Below, in pieces: positions 35,351 to 46,942 of a stretch of 64,000 nucleotides of DNA (the first letter of the stretch is position 1; each line of letters starts with the position of its first letter). Source of the stretch: Paracentrotus lividus (taxonomy: Eukaryota; Echinodermata; Echinoidea; Camarodonta; Echinidae); the NCBI GenBank assembly GCA_940671915.1, contig CALNVZ010001495.1, positions 197,014-261,013 of the forward strand. The letters run 5' to 3'. Both the position numbers and the translations under genes were made by a program. Under the pieces are notes generated by a model. It was not told the DNA's origin. It worked only from the letters and a program-made list of their open reading frames with translations, and made no database searches.

Positions 35351-35456
35351 CACTGGAATCACCTGGCTGGGCTGCCAGGCATTGAGCAAAGTTAACTAAA
35401 ATAACTGTAGTCCGCGACCGCCCTAACCTATATCCCAGCCAGGTAATTCCAGTGTT
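35351..35456. repeat. Inverted repeat ACTGGAATCACCTGGCTGGG
   Basis: The left arm at 35351-35371 pairs with CCCAGCCAGGTAATTCCAGT at about 35435-35454, with one internal mismatch, around a loop of about 65 bp. Confidence 0.8.
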
Positions 35457-35506
35457 GCAATTCATGTGATATGACAATTTATACATTCATAACTTAAAAT
35501 TATTAT

Positions 35507-35540
<34 letters not shown>
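35507..35540 (+). repeat. Poly-A tract
   Basis: More than 30 A's in a row. Confidence 0.9.
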
Positions 35541-35543
<3 letters not shown>

Positions 35544-35658
35544 TGAGATTGTTATTCAAATATGATATAAACTAATCACTTTTCCCCTTATCGATCTTAA
35601 CAATGTATCAAAATCAGAATGAATGAATGTTGTTTGATGTTGTTCTTGTTTTTTATTA

Positions 35659-35659
<1 letters not shown>

Positions 35660-35722
<63 letters not shown>

Positions 35723-35740
35723 TATCTATATATATATAAT
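35660..35740. repeat. TA dinucleotide microsatellite
   Basis: About 80 bases of TA with two small interruptions. Confidence 0.95.
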
Positions 35741-35759
35741 AGTTGGAGTTTAATTTGTA

Positions 35760-37490
35760 GTTTGAGGGATACGTGAAGGGATAGGGTCACTCGTACAAGA
35801 AGGGATAGGGATAGTGTATACTTCGTAAAAAATAAAAGTTGGGAGGGAAAAAAAAATCGCCCTGGGCCACAAGAATAAAAAGATAAATAAATAGTATCGC
35901 CCTGGTAAGGTTTTATTTCGAGACAAAGGGCTATATACCCCCTCCACCCTCTAAAACACACAAAACACAACAAAACAAAAAAAAATCGAAAGCGCTACAT
36001 CACGCTCAATTCTTCTTTCGACACATCTTCATCGAATAGGCCTAATAGAATCGTCGAACAAATATGACACAATATTACTGTGTAATATGTGTCCCCTTGT
36101 CCGAGGTGTATTAATAGATTATTGGTTAAGTATACAGGATATTTTTAGTAATACCCACCTCAAGATGAGACATGTATATAAAAATCTTTATACTAATATA
36201 AAAGTTTGAAAAATAAAACTCACTCGCATTAAAAAATGCCGGGCCTCCTTGTCCGTTTTGAATATTTAAACTCGTATATTATATCGGTTTCAGAAATTGA
36301 AACTGAAATCGAAATTGAAGAATTACCTTCACTGTAGATAATAAAATAAAATAATTTCATTTCAAATTGCTTCATAAAATTATTTTTTCTAACTTGTGAC
36401 TTGCATATTACGTTAATTTAACCAAGTGATGAATACCTATTTTGCTGAAAGAAGAGGAAAAATAATTGATAAATATCTATCTATTGCGAAATGATGTAGA
36501 AATTATTGAAACAATGTAGTGATAGTTCGAATCTTCAAGTTCCTAATAGAAGAGTCCGTCACATTTTTATGTTTTTTGTTTTATTTATTTATTTATTTTT
36601 TATTTTTTATTTTATTTTATTTTTTTTTTTTGGGGGGGGGTTGCTAAAAGCAGAAAAATGAGAGAAATAAATTAAAGAGGTCGAGGGAAAATCAGACTAT
36701 TAAATAAAAGTAATGAATATTGCTATAATGCAAAAGCAGCCGATTGCCTGGACATTTATTGACAACGCGTTCGAAAAGCTGCTTATCATTTATTTTCTAT
36801 ATTGTTCTATTTTACATTGCCATTTGTTTTGTCAGGTTCAAAAAAATTATCTACAAAAATATGTTGTTGAATTTAAATATACCACAAAAAAAAAAAAAAA
36901 AAATTCCTTTAACAAAACAAAAAACAAAAAAAAAATGGATAGACAGATATTTTGTAAGTATCAAAATTTAATAAAAATATCACCTGTCTTCTTGATATTC
37001 GTGCAATATTTCCATCAATATGAATTGGGCAAAGGTATGAGGGAATAGTTGTGAAAATAAGTTGAAAATGTATGAAAAAACCCCATTATAGAAATTGAAT
37101 GCTAAGCCTTGCTTCTGAGACATCACAGCTTTGTTTTCGACGTTTTTATTTAATTTTCTTTCAGGGTGGACACAATGCATTGAACGACATAACTAAATCA
37201 TAACCAAATAACATAATCTATTTTAATGGCCCTTCCTTAGGCAATGTAGACTATAATATTGTGCACTTGATATACACTCAAACGACAATGCGAATTTAAT
37301 ATACAGTCTCTATAAAAAGGGGGAAAATGCACCAACTAGTCGAAAGTTATAGTCATGTTCCTGTTGTTTTGAATTTTACGTGAAAGAAGGCAATAAACTA
37401 GCAATCACTTTCCAGGGTATTTTGTAACCCCAATCAAAACCTGTACAAATGTTAAAAAGTTTAGATTTTAAAGATATAATTTTAACATCA
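35760..37490. other. AT-rich, no recognised gene
   Basis: Includes a G run near 36632-36640 and A runs near 36890. If the exon at 37496-37604 is real, this stretch is probably its first intron. Confidence 0.4.
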
Positions 37491-37495
37491 CTCAC

Positions 37496-37604
37496 CGGCT
37501 CTCTCCACTGATAGTAAGAGAAAAAGCAGACAAATAATTGGAATATCTTTAAGTCTGATCATCTTGGTATCACTAACAGTCTCTTCGTTGGTTTCTAAAA
37601 TCAT
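37496..37604 (-). CDS. Probable first coding exon with a signal peptide
   Basis: On the minus strand an ATG at 37604 (or the in-frame ATG at 37562) opens a short frame whose second half is a classic signal peptide: basic start MIRLK, hydrophobic core IPIICLLFLLL, polar end SVERA. The frame runs into a strong splice donor, G|GTGAGTGA, with the exon ending at 37496 in phase 1. A phase-1 intron right after a signal peptide is typical of secreted or membrane proteins in animals. I could not find the next exon, so the product is unknown. This is the only host-gene candidate I would defend, and a chance match is possible because the exon is short. Confidence 0.45.
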
Positions 37605-38030
37605 CAGATCTTAGCAGCGGTAAAACAGAACCATCTAGGCTGGAAGACAAAAGCAAATTAATTAGGACGCCAGATCGTTAGACCCTGAAAATATGATTTC
37701 TAAGTGATGCCCGGTTATAAGAAAAATTGATGAGACTGGAGGAATCTTGTTTCTGCGAACCAGCGAATTAAAAATGTGCTGTCTTTAAAGTGTCGCGCAC
37801 ACGCCAACCTTTTGGTGACAATTTCAGGACAATTTTTTCCGGATTCTGTAAAAGCAAATTAGTGGAGAGTCCAGTTCATATGCCCAATATAAAATTGAAA
37901 ATATGAAATCGGCAATCACAAAATTTCGCAGGGAATATACAAACTACTCGAAATAGTTCCTCAACACAACTTTGAACCTTAATAATTGTAATATACTAGT
38001 TGTACCGTTGAAAGTTTAATTATTTCTATT

Positions 38031-38391
38031 ATTACGTATTTTACGAATAATATATAATACATAAATGACTGAGACAAACACAATGTTTACCTTGAAAACT
38101 TACAACACGTCTCTCTTTATTCCGAATTTTGGCCCCCATTTCTTTTTTTTCCTTTTTACTTTTCAACACCCCCCCCCCCCAAAAAAAAAATAAAAATAAA
38201 AAAAAAAAAAATGGGGGCCAAACAAAATTCGTTGCCGATTTTTGTTTTCATTATTAGAAATTAAAGGAAAAAAAAATAATAAAAAATGGGGAGAGGCAAA
38301 CAATTTTTAGGCCATTTAAAAAAAAAAAATAATAATGGCCCAAAAATTGTTTGCCTCTCCCCATTTTTTTTTTTATGTGAAATTCCCCCCC
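38031..38391. repeat. Dispersed repeat with two A/T-rich hairpins
   Basis: The block with ACACAATGTTTACCTTGAAA and CGTCTCTCTTTATTCCGAA recurs at about 51780-51890. Downstream, TTTGGCCCCCAT pairs with ATGGGGGCCAAA (38129-38222), then a second longer hairpin begins at 38281. Confidence 0.7.
38281..38369. repeat. 36-bp-arm hairpin
   Basis: 38281-38316 and 38334-38369 are reverse complements with one mismatch, around AATGGGGAGAGGCAAACAAT and a 17-base A/T loop. Confidence 0.93.
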
Positions 38392-38573
38392 TGTCACGTA
38401 AGAATTATACAGACGTGAAGGTTTAAAGAAGAGTCTACGCCCGAATTGGGGTGCGAAATATAATTGCGTGTTCTAAGTGATGATTTCTTTTGTTATGTAA
38501 ATAAAACCAAGATTCTGTCTCTTGGAGCGCAACTCATAAAACTGTTGGTTAGAATTTTGTCTTTCCTGTGACA
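38392..38573 (+). repeat. 182-bp LTR of a Ty3/gypsy-like retrotransposon
   Basis: Begins TGTCAC and ends GTGACA, the expected TG…CA with inverted termini. It contains a polyadenylation signal AATAAA at about 38500. A primer-binding site follows five bases after the end. A second partial copy starts at 16696. Confidence 0.75.
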
Positions 38574-38578
38574 TTTTA

Positions 38579-38595
38579 TGGAGGTCCCACCGAGA
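38579..38595 (+). other. Primer-binding site, tRNA-Gln type
   Basis: TGGAGGTCCCACCGAGA is complementary to the 3' end of animal tRNA-Gln(TTG) including the CCA, as I recall that tRNA. Its position just after the LTR fits minus-strand priming. Confidence 0.75.
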
Positions 38596-39218
38596 CCAAT
38601 AGGGTGCTGAGTTGCTAAAATATTACCAAATGGTAGCTTAAGAAGTGTTGCATGTGTTGTGTGCACTTAGAGGCCGATTGAGAATTTAGATTATTGAGAA
38701 ATGATGATTTTCTAATAAGTTTTCTCATCGGTAAATGTACGGCAATCGGTGTATGAGATTGTGCGTTATTGTATGCAACGCTACGCCGGGCACTGCGGGT
38801 ATAAATCAGACCAAGTGCGTGTACGTATAAGGATTAAATGAATTTGTGTGTGTGGTTCGGCCGGGTTGAGAGCTGTGTATGCGAGTCGGTACACGGGCTA
38901 TTGTCTACGGTGCGATTAACAATAGGTTCGCTGATATAGCGGGGCACTGAATGGAATGCTTTATTGTTCACACAGGATTACACAATGCGATTGGTGTGCA
39001 TATCTCAGGCGGGTAATTCGTAAAGCTACCAGGTTGTGTGGTGATATTGGAGGAATAATTTACCTCGGGTGTATTTCGTGTTAGCGGAATTTAGGCGATT
39101 GAAATTGTCTGTCATTTTATGGTGTTTTGTGTGTTGACACAGATAGTGTACGGTTGAAACGGTTGAGTATAAAACCAGGTTTTGTACACATAAGTTGGTA
39201 ATATACACTTCAGCTAAA

Positions 39219-39485
39219 ATGGGAAGTGTGGAAGAAATCAAGGAACTTTCGGCATTAGGCCGAGAGAAGGAGCTCACCGGCGCTGCTTTGAATAATTTCG
39301 TAAAGGAACGATTAGCTAGCGGAAATCACAAAAGAACGAGAAGCCGCAGAAAGAGAGAAAGTACGAGAATCTGCTGAAAGAGAACGAGAACGGGCTGAAA
39401 GAGAACGAGAAAGGGCCGAAAGAGAACGAGAACGGGATGAAAGGGAGAAAGAGCGTTCTTATAAATTGGAGATGGAGCGAATGGC
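39219..39485 (+). pseudogene. Gag N-terminus of the Ty3/gypsy-like element
   Basis: The frame starts MGSVEEIKELSALGREKELTG and continues ALNNFVKERL, followed after a frameshift near 39330 by a highly charged run of (AERERER)-type repeats to EMERMA. That pattern (helical start plus a long Glu/Arg coiled coil) is common at the N-terminus of Gag in gypsy elements of aquatic invertebrates. The similarity stops at about 39485, where unrelated sequence begins, so protease, RT and the 3' LTR are absent. Confidence 0.7.
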
Positions 39486-39489
39486 TATA

Positions 39490-40690
39490 GTAGTGGGGTT
39501 TGTTATGTCATTCCGTAGGACTAAGTTGCCCAAAGTGATATTTTGGTGGATTTGGCTTCTAGAGAGTCCCTCTCATCCAAAAATGGTGGGGTTCAAATTT
39601 TCAGACCCCTGCTTCATTTCTTATTGGGCCTTTTTGTGTCTTCCTCCCTAATTCAAAATTCTTCCGCCAATTTCACTGTTAAGTTGTCCAGAATTTCAAA
39701 GAAATTCATACTGAATAATACTGCATCATCAAAATTTAGTTTCAATATAGTTTATGGGTCCCAAATGACAAAAGAATTGTGAAAAATGATGGGCGTAAGT
39801 ATAAAATTGAGAAAAATGTGGCGTTTTTATTTTATTTCGGGCTAGGATGTCAAAAAATGAGTTGGAATGGTGTTAAACATTGAAAGAAATGAAGAACAAT
39901 TGTCACATACCATTTAGATGGCTATTCCATCATTTAAAGATGTACGTTCCCCATAGTGTAGAGGGAGTTCAAAATACGTACGCGGTAACGAACTATGCAA
40001 GCTGCCCATTCATACCAACGATGTGCGACTCTTACGCAGTGGTCCAAAAACCGAAAGCTAGAACACCCGAACGATTGCCGAAGTCATGAGCCAATTTCTT
40101 ATCGGCAATGATTCGCGTGCAAGCGAGAAGGTGATACTAGATCCGAACACTACAATGTATTCGGCCCAGGTATTCACTCATGCACGTATGCTTTATACAC
40201 ACAAACAGTAGCACACACAATGGTGTGTATCGCAAATCGCTCTCACAGCGCGATCGCGATTGGCTGGCATGTAACCGTATGCAAATTAAGTCATGCTCTA
40301 AGCTTCGTGAACAATATGGCTGCGACCACACACACAGTTTAGCGATGCTCGTGAATGACCACCTTTAAAAGGTAAAATATACCCCAATTTAGTCTTTTAT
40401 CAGATGTAAACGTTGCTTCGACAACAGATGGCGACAAACATATTTTGATAAAGTTTAAAAAAAAATACTCTTAAATATCAACTTCTGGTCACTCTAAATG
40501 CATGGATAATTCAAAAATAAAAGAAAGTTTAGAACTATAGTACTTTTACAAATAAAGTTGATTCAAATCGCACGTTTTGTTTTGTTACAAATGGTATTTG
40601 GCGCCCTACATTCATCGCCTGCTTGAAATTTCACATATAAAAAAATTACAGGGAAGCGGACACTATTTCTTTCATTAAGATGCTACGACG
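39490..40690. other. No recognised gene
   Basis: Mixed-composition DNA. Short open frames exist, but I recognise no family and no paired splice signals. Confidence 0.4.
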
Positions 40691-40691
40691 C

Positions 40692-41238
40692 CAGTGGCGG
40701 ATCCAGGCGGGGGCGCAGGGTACGCGCACCCCTCTGTAATTTCAAAACCACTCATTGACTGTACATCTTAAATCATATATATTTTCGGCTGCGTCCCCTA
40801 TTTTTCCAAATTTTCGGGATGAGCCCCCGTATTTTCTAAATCCTTGATCCGCCAGTTCTTGCACTTTAACTCGAAAAGAAGGTCAAGAACTTGGTTTAGA
40901 ATAATAATTGTATCATCTTGTGCGCACGCCCGCTCAACAAAAGCATAGTAGTACCCCTTGAATATCAGTATCAACATTGGATTTTCAGATGTTTGTACAG
41001 CCAATTTTTTTTCCCCATCACACCGAACGAGCAATTTTTTCCACGTCACGCTGTTCGTGCGATAAGCGGCGGGGGGGGGGGGGGGGGGGGGGATTGGTAG
41101 GTGTTAATTTTTCGGCCTTTAGCCACCAAGAAGGTTATGTTGGTCAATCGTATCAGCAAGTCTTATGTGTTCCCCCTTTTTTGTATTTATTTTGTTAGGA
41201 GGGGTACGGGCCCGCTGGGCCCCCTGGATCCGCGCCTG
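40692..41238. mobile_element. hAT-like MITE, CAGTGGCGGATCCAGG family, copy 1
   Basis: Left end CAGTGGCGGATCCAGG, right end complement CAGGCGCGGATCCAGG. The interior has a long G run (41069-41092) followed by TAGGTGTTAATTTT, matched by copy 2 at 62458. The terminal motif is widespread in animal hAT-type MITEs. No target duplication is visible here. Confidence 0.7.
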
Positions 41239-41329
41239 ACTATTGCTAAGCCAAAATCCGAGATAGTTGGGCAGTTAAGACTAAGTAATGCGAGCTCGTA
41301 GAGCGAGCAAATAATTTCATAAAATTAAA

Positions 41330-41890
41330 CCTTTTATAACAAATTGGGAGCAAGAGGGCTCAATGGCAATTGATATGAAGCCCCTGCCCCCGAAATATAA
41401 CTGAGCCCCAAGAAAGATAAAGTAAGGAACCCCCTGGTTCCTATTAAAAAAAAAAAAACTAACTTAAAGGCATTCGAGCACGCAGGGCGAGCTTAAAATA
41501 AAAGTCATGATCTTGATGATAGACCTGAAAAGTGAGTTGTTTAATAGCAAATTGGGAGCAGGGAGAAGCGGCTCAGTAATATCGCAGCCTCCTACAAAGG
41601 GAGAGTGGGTTCAATGGCTAAGCCCAACCGATAGGGGGATGCCCTTGGCAAGGCTAAATGATAATGAAGACCCTTCCCACAAACAACGGGGGTGCTCACA
41701 GGCTGATACCCATTCGAAATAGTAGTGTCCCTTTGGTTCATATAAAAAATAAAAAATAAATAAAATAAACTTAAAGATTTGGCTAAAAGGATGATATTTG
41801 AGAGATTTGAAATGTATCTCATGTTTCAAAACAAATTGGGAGGGGACAAGGAGGGGAGGGGCTCAATAATACCCATGCCCCCTCAAACAT
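41330..41890 (+). repeat. Degenerate tandem units with CAAATTGGGAG
   Basis: CAAATTGGGAG recurs at about 41341, 41549 and 41830, each followed by a GGCTCAATA-type block and GCCCC text. Three diverged units of about 210-280 bp. Confidence 0.7.
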
Positions 41891-41908
41891 AATTATGGGT
41901 TCATAGTA

Positions 41909-42770
41909 GGGGAGACCGGGAATGGACGTTACAAAATTCACATTTTGGGCCAGATAATTCTAATGAAAGTACTCACACACTCCATTTTGGGTCTGTAGTT
42001 AGCTTATTATGTTGGCTAAAACCTGAGGCACATAAAACTTGAAAACATGTAAACACTAATTAACTACAGCTTAATTAATGAAGACATTTTTTGTAACAAC
42101 CTACCCCGTATACGGGGTAAGTTGTTACACCATATACGGGGTAAATTGTTACTATATGTAAACATACAGGGTAATTTGTTACAATGTGTAAATCTCTTAT
42201 ACCATAATTTTGCTTCAACTTTCCAGTTTCTTGGTATCGTTAACAGTAGATCAAGTAGAGCTCTAGAATAGCCTATTATAGTAATAATATAAATATATTA
42301 AAATATTAACACCTGAAAATTGAAACAAAATTACTTTACATGTGTAATGTAATTGGGGTAGGTTGTTACATCGACATGGGGTAGGTTTGTTGCAACAACC
42401 TACCCCATGGGTGATTTTACTCATAAAATCAACTGTAGCACAGCCATTAGGCAGAATTACAGGGCATGGTTCAGGGGTATATTAGTGACACATGTACTAT
42501 ATTCACAATACCAGACTATCATCATGTGCCTTCAGTTGTAAGAACTATTACAAATTTTAATTTTTGTCAAAAATCCACTTGGAACTGTAAAAAATGGTTT
42601 TTGTTGATTTACTTTTTAATAAAACAACGGAGAAACCTCATGACCGGCAGTTCATCACAGCTATGTGTAGGCTGTATATAGATGCCAGTTAGCACGAACT
42701 CTCTTGTTCCAACATAGCATACTGAGAACTGTAACAACTGATCTGTGTAACTTCCATCCCCGGTCTCCCC
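41909..42770. mobile_element. 862-bp TA-flanked TIR element GGGGAGACCGGG
   Basis: Inverted ends GGGGAGACCGGG(A/G)ATGGA…GTTACA with TA on each side (41907-41908; 42771-42772). The interior repeats CAACCTACCCCGTATACGGG, a small palindrome, and related GGGTAGGTTGTTAC words. Matches the general look of mariner-type MITEs. No transposase. Confidence 0.85.
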
Positions 42771-43002
42771 TATTCAGCCCAACCAAGATAGTCGAGGGAG
42801 GGGGGGGGGGGGGGGGGGGGGTTCAGACCCCTGCAATGGTATCACAAACCTGATATTATGTCAATAGAGACGCGAAATTTAAGATGTATAAGAAATTAAA
42901 AGAGGGGTCACTGATTTCCCAGCCTCACTAATGTTTTTGGAGGGGCTCAATGATTTCTGAGCCTCCCTCCCCTCCCTCCAACAAAAAATCAGAAACAAAC
43001 AA

Positions 43003-43092
43003 ATAATAATAATAATATCGTTTTATTTACCCAGGGTAGCCACTTCAGTTCTGACAACTGTTCTCCAAGCGGGCCCTGCATGATGTTATTAT
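43003..43092 (+). repeat. AATAAT-edged dispersed repeat
   Basis: An AAT run followed by CGTTTTATTTACCCAGGGTA and GTTCTCCAAGCGGGCCCTGC, ending in TTATTATTACCCC. The same architecture as 13481-13720. Confidence 0.6.
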
Positions 43093-43443
43093 TACCCCAA
43101 GCTCCTTGTTAAGCAGTCGTTGACAAAACTAGTTTTATTTTGCCATCAGTGAATGCAATGTCTCATGTCCAACAGTATTTTAGAGAACTGTGTCACTATT
43201 ACAATGATTACAGGCCAATTTGGTTTTTTTTACAGTTCATTTTCTCACACAATTATTTGCAATTGTTATACTTTCTGGCTTAAAATATCTCTGAGATATC
43301 AATTCATAAAATTGTGAACAGGATTCCGTGTATTTTAGTACATTGAATTGGTTTTTATACATTTTTTTTTCTGCATAGAAACATACAAGTAATAAATATG
43401 TTTTACCTACAATATGTTTGAAAGATGAATTGGTACAAGCCAT

Positions 43444-43455
43444 ATGCAATCATTC
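43444..43455. repeat. 12-bp target duplication of the jockey-like LINE
   Basis: ATGCAATCATTC here equals 45383-45394. Confidence 0.9.
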
Positions 43456-45382
43456 TTCTTCTTTCGTATGAGTTAAAGTAGTAAGTAGTGTTGTAAGTCA
43501 GGCTATTTCTCGAAGTTGGGTAAGCCAATTGATTTGTGCATCATTTGGGCTTGTTAGGTCAGTCATCCCATCAGGTGGTTGGAGGTCAGGGCGGCTGTAG
43601 ATAATGTGATCTGCCGTCTGCTCATCTGCACCGCAGATGCATGCTGGTGAATCGCGAAGCTTCCATCGGTGCATGTTGGCATTGAATCTGCCAACCCCAG
43701 TTCGTAGCCGGTTGAGTGTTACCCACTCCCTCCGAGGTAGATTAGAGCAAGCAGGAGCTTTGATGCCAAGGGGAGTAGTAAACTGCCGTGGGCGAATCGT
43801 CTCTTCCCAGCTCTTTTCCCATTCCTGGATGAGACTGAACTCTGATCTGCTGAGGGCGGCTGCGTGTCGGGAGAAAGGTCGGCGTGATCGAAGGCGTTGT
43901 CGACCTAGGTCCTGGGAATTTGTCGTTATTTTGTGCAAGAGGTGGTCATCATCAGCCAAGGATTTGGTTGTCAGCTTGTCTGTTAGATGCTCGCGACGTA
44001 GTCTTGGTGGCGCAATTCCAGCGAGGACTGGAAGAAGATCAGTTGGTGTTGCGCGAAAGCATCCAGTGATCAGACGCATGGTGTCATTTAGTGCATGATC
44101 CAGCTTCTTGGTGTGTGTACTCCTGTACCACGCTTGAGCAGCATATTCAGCAGAGCTGTAGACCAGAGCTAGAGCACCTGTGCGAAGGGTAGATGTTGAT
44201 GCACCCCATGATGTACCAGCCAAGCGACGCAACAAGTTGTTCCTTGCTGAAACCTTTGCCCGCAGGGCTTCAAGGTGATGTATGCACGTCAGCTGTCTGT
44301 CCAGTTTCACTCCAAGGTATGTTGGATGGGGGTTGTTTGGTAGAGGTGTACCATCGTGGACAACAGACATCTGTCGATTGGCTTCTTTTGTGTTGAGATG
44401 GAAGGCAGACGCTGTCGTCTTTGCAACGCTCAGTTTCAGTCTCCACATCTTGAGGTAGTCTGCAAGGAGCTTCATGTCAGCTGAAAGAATTTCCTCCACC
44501 TTAGTCCAATTCTTATCTGTATACAGCAATGCCAGATCATCTGCATAGCCATACTGCCGTGAAGCTGTGCAAGGTAGGTCGCTGATGTAGATGTTAAAGA
44601 GCATCGGAGAAAGTACTGACCCCTGAGGCACCCCATTCCGTAGGCGGCGTGGTCGGCTAGTTTGCCCATCGCTAGTCTTGGTTACGAAGCTGCGATTCGA
44701 AAGGATTGTTGCAAGTAACCGCACTAGGTGACGGTCAGATGACGCGGAGAAGTTTAAGTATTAAGCCATGATGCCATACAGTGTCATATGCCGCAGTGAG
44801 ATGTACTAGCACGACACCTGCCTTGTTGCACTTTTCGAAGCTCTCTTCGATATCATTGGTTAGCTTGACAATCTGGTGAGCAGTACACCGACCATGACGG
44901 AAGCCTGCTTGCTCATCTGGAAGTTGGGGGTCAACAACTGGATTGAGTAGGGCCAGAAGGAGCCTTTCGAGAAGCTTGAATGGTACACACAGGAGCAAGA
45001 TGGGCCTGTAGCTCTTGGGATTTTCTGCTGGCTTGTTAGGTTTCAAGAGGGCGACAACAGTAGATTTCCTCCAGGATACGCAGTCCAGTGAGGCAGGTTG
45101 AGTAGAATGCACATAGCCAGTCCAGGCTCTTGGGACCACAGTGCTTTAGGAATTCTGGGAAGATGTTATCAGGGCCCTGAGCTTTCCCACATTTCAGTTG
45201 GGAGAGAACTAGTGTGAGCTCAGCAGACGTGAAGGGTTTAGAGAGGAAACCATCTACGCCAGGAGCATTCCACAGTCTTGAAGTTTCCTGCTTGACAGTG
45301 CGGGCGTGGTCTTTGTCCGGATTCTCGAAGTTGCCATTGGCAAGCAGCTGATATGTGCGATGGAGTTCGCTGTGACAGGGCA
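43456..45382 (-). mobile_element. 5'-truncated jockey/I-superfamily LINE (1927 bp)
   Basis: Between 12-bp direct repeats. The 3' end (low coordinates) finishes in GAAAGAAGAA. It starts inside the RT-preceding linker, so the endonuclease is missing, as in ordinary 5'-truncated LINE insertions. Confidence 0.9.
43498..45382 (-). pseudogene. Jockey-like LINE reverse transcriptase, 3' two-thirds
   Basis: RT blocks in order: LKCGKAQGPDNIFPEFLK (about 45140-45190), KPNKPAENPKSYRPI (about 45020), EQAGFRHGRCTAHQ (about 44870-44910), motif A region VLVHLTAAYDTVWHHG (about 44770-44815), NGVPQGSVLSPMLFNIYIS (about 44585-44640), catalytic YADD (about 44535-44550), TYLGVKLD, and a C-terminal CICGADEQTADH motif at 43600-43630. 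The longest intact stretch is 408 codons (43498-44724). Defects: a frameshift at about 44735, another near 45060-45139, an H where motif A normally has its catalytic D, and an R replacing the last C of the C-terminal zinc-like motif. Confidence 0.92.
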
Positions 45383-45394
45383 ATGCAATCATTC

Positions 45395-46282
45395 ATGTAA
45401 TTGTACATACTATATATTATGACATTGCTTCATCTTGCTAGTGGGGATATTGTTAATATTGAATTTGAATTTATTTTACAATTCAATAGTCGCCTTTACA
45501 TCGAGCTCGGGAAAAAGCCAAATACATGTATCTTATACTAAATATTACAAAATATACGGGTAGTATGTATTTGTAAACAAGATTTTTGGAATGGTCTCTT
45601 ATCTGTGCACACCTTACATACGTGTATGTAGTTGGAGAGAACTCTACATGTAAATCATTTTAAGCATGTCCATGCAATATGATGTTTTATACAACACACA
45701 CAAAGGTTGTTGACAGCTGATTGGATGAATGTTGGTCACATGACATTCAGCGGAATGACCTATTGAACAGTGATGACGTAGCCCGTGCAATATCCAAGAA
45801 TCTTTTCAACGGCGTGCAATAGATCCATGACACGCAGATCTACACACTGAAATTACATACACATACATGCGCGAATGCGCTGCATGTGGCGTAAACCAAT
45901 TATATGTGCGCGTGGGGCGACGCAGTGCAGTTAATTCAGTGCAGTTAAATTCCTCATTCTGACGTTACACGGAACATGATTGCTAATACATTCAGCTGTT
46001 AGACTGGACAAGTGTTAATTTGCAAATTTATCGTTTTGGATTTTTACCAATGCTTCTAGTGTTTGACCGCGAGGCTTATTAAGGTTGGAACATGCATATT
46101 CATTTGGTATCTGGTGAGTGATGATTCAATCGAACCGTAGCTTTTACGTTTGAAGATTCTCTTGGCCAGTAGGCCTCACTTAGATCTAAATTTAGGGCTA
46201 GGCTGAATTAATGTTTTAGACCTCTAGATCTATATCTTAACCTTTAAAATCTAGTACCAGTAGACATCGAGCGTTGTATAAA
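45395..46282. other. No recognised gene
   Basis: Less repetitive than its surroundings, with CpG-containing text at 45840-45980 and a TGATGACGTA word at 45772. No coding exon that I can support. Confidence 0.4.
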
Positions 46283-46450
46283 AGCAATATTCAATGTTTT
46301 ATTTCGTGCGAGGGTTCGAATATTACATTCGGTGCAAGTTGAACCTTGATCTATTCAACTCCGCTACGCGTCGTTGAATAGATCAAGGTTCAACTTGCAC
46401 GCTCATGTAATATTCGGAACCCTTGCACTCAATTACATTGAATATTGCTA
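46283..46450. mobile_element. 168-bp near-complete hairpin MITE
   Basis: About 77-bp arms (46283-46359, 46373-46450) are reverse complements, starting AGCAATATTCAATG, with a 13-base CG-rich loop. TATA-type bases flank both sides. Small indels only. Confidence 0.88.
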
Positions 46451-46942
46451 TACAGACTAGATGGTCAAGTCATAAATAGGTACAGGTACAAGATGTGCCT
46501 CTTCAATGACAAGATTATATGTTAATTTGAATGACTGAGGATGTACATGTACCTGAATGATGAAGAGGAAGCCATAAATGTGTGGAATGTTTGCAGTTAT
46601 TTTGCCTTGCTTTATTTTATTTTTTTTAAATAGTTACCTGTTATATCAATTCTAAGATGTATGTTCGTTTATGTTAACTATTAATTATACTTGACTCCTC
46701 TTATCTACTTCAACAAGGTGCTTGGGAGTAAGCCAAATATCTTGCAACCAAATCTTATTTAAATGTACTGAACGCAAACATTTGAACATACATGTACTGT
46801 GTTTATTTTTAAGTAAGACTTTGAGAACAATTTGTCCCCCTAAGTCTTGTACCCGCTGCACTTTTTAACAAGACTAGAATATCTGTCATTCTAAAAATAC
46901 CTATGCAATACTGTATGTTGTTGAATCAAGTTACAAACAAGT

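Noticed and set aside
43498..44724. 408-codon open frame as a host gene
   Set aside because: It is a jockey-like reverse transcriptase inside a 12-bp target duplication, with a broken motif A and frameshifts.
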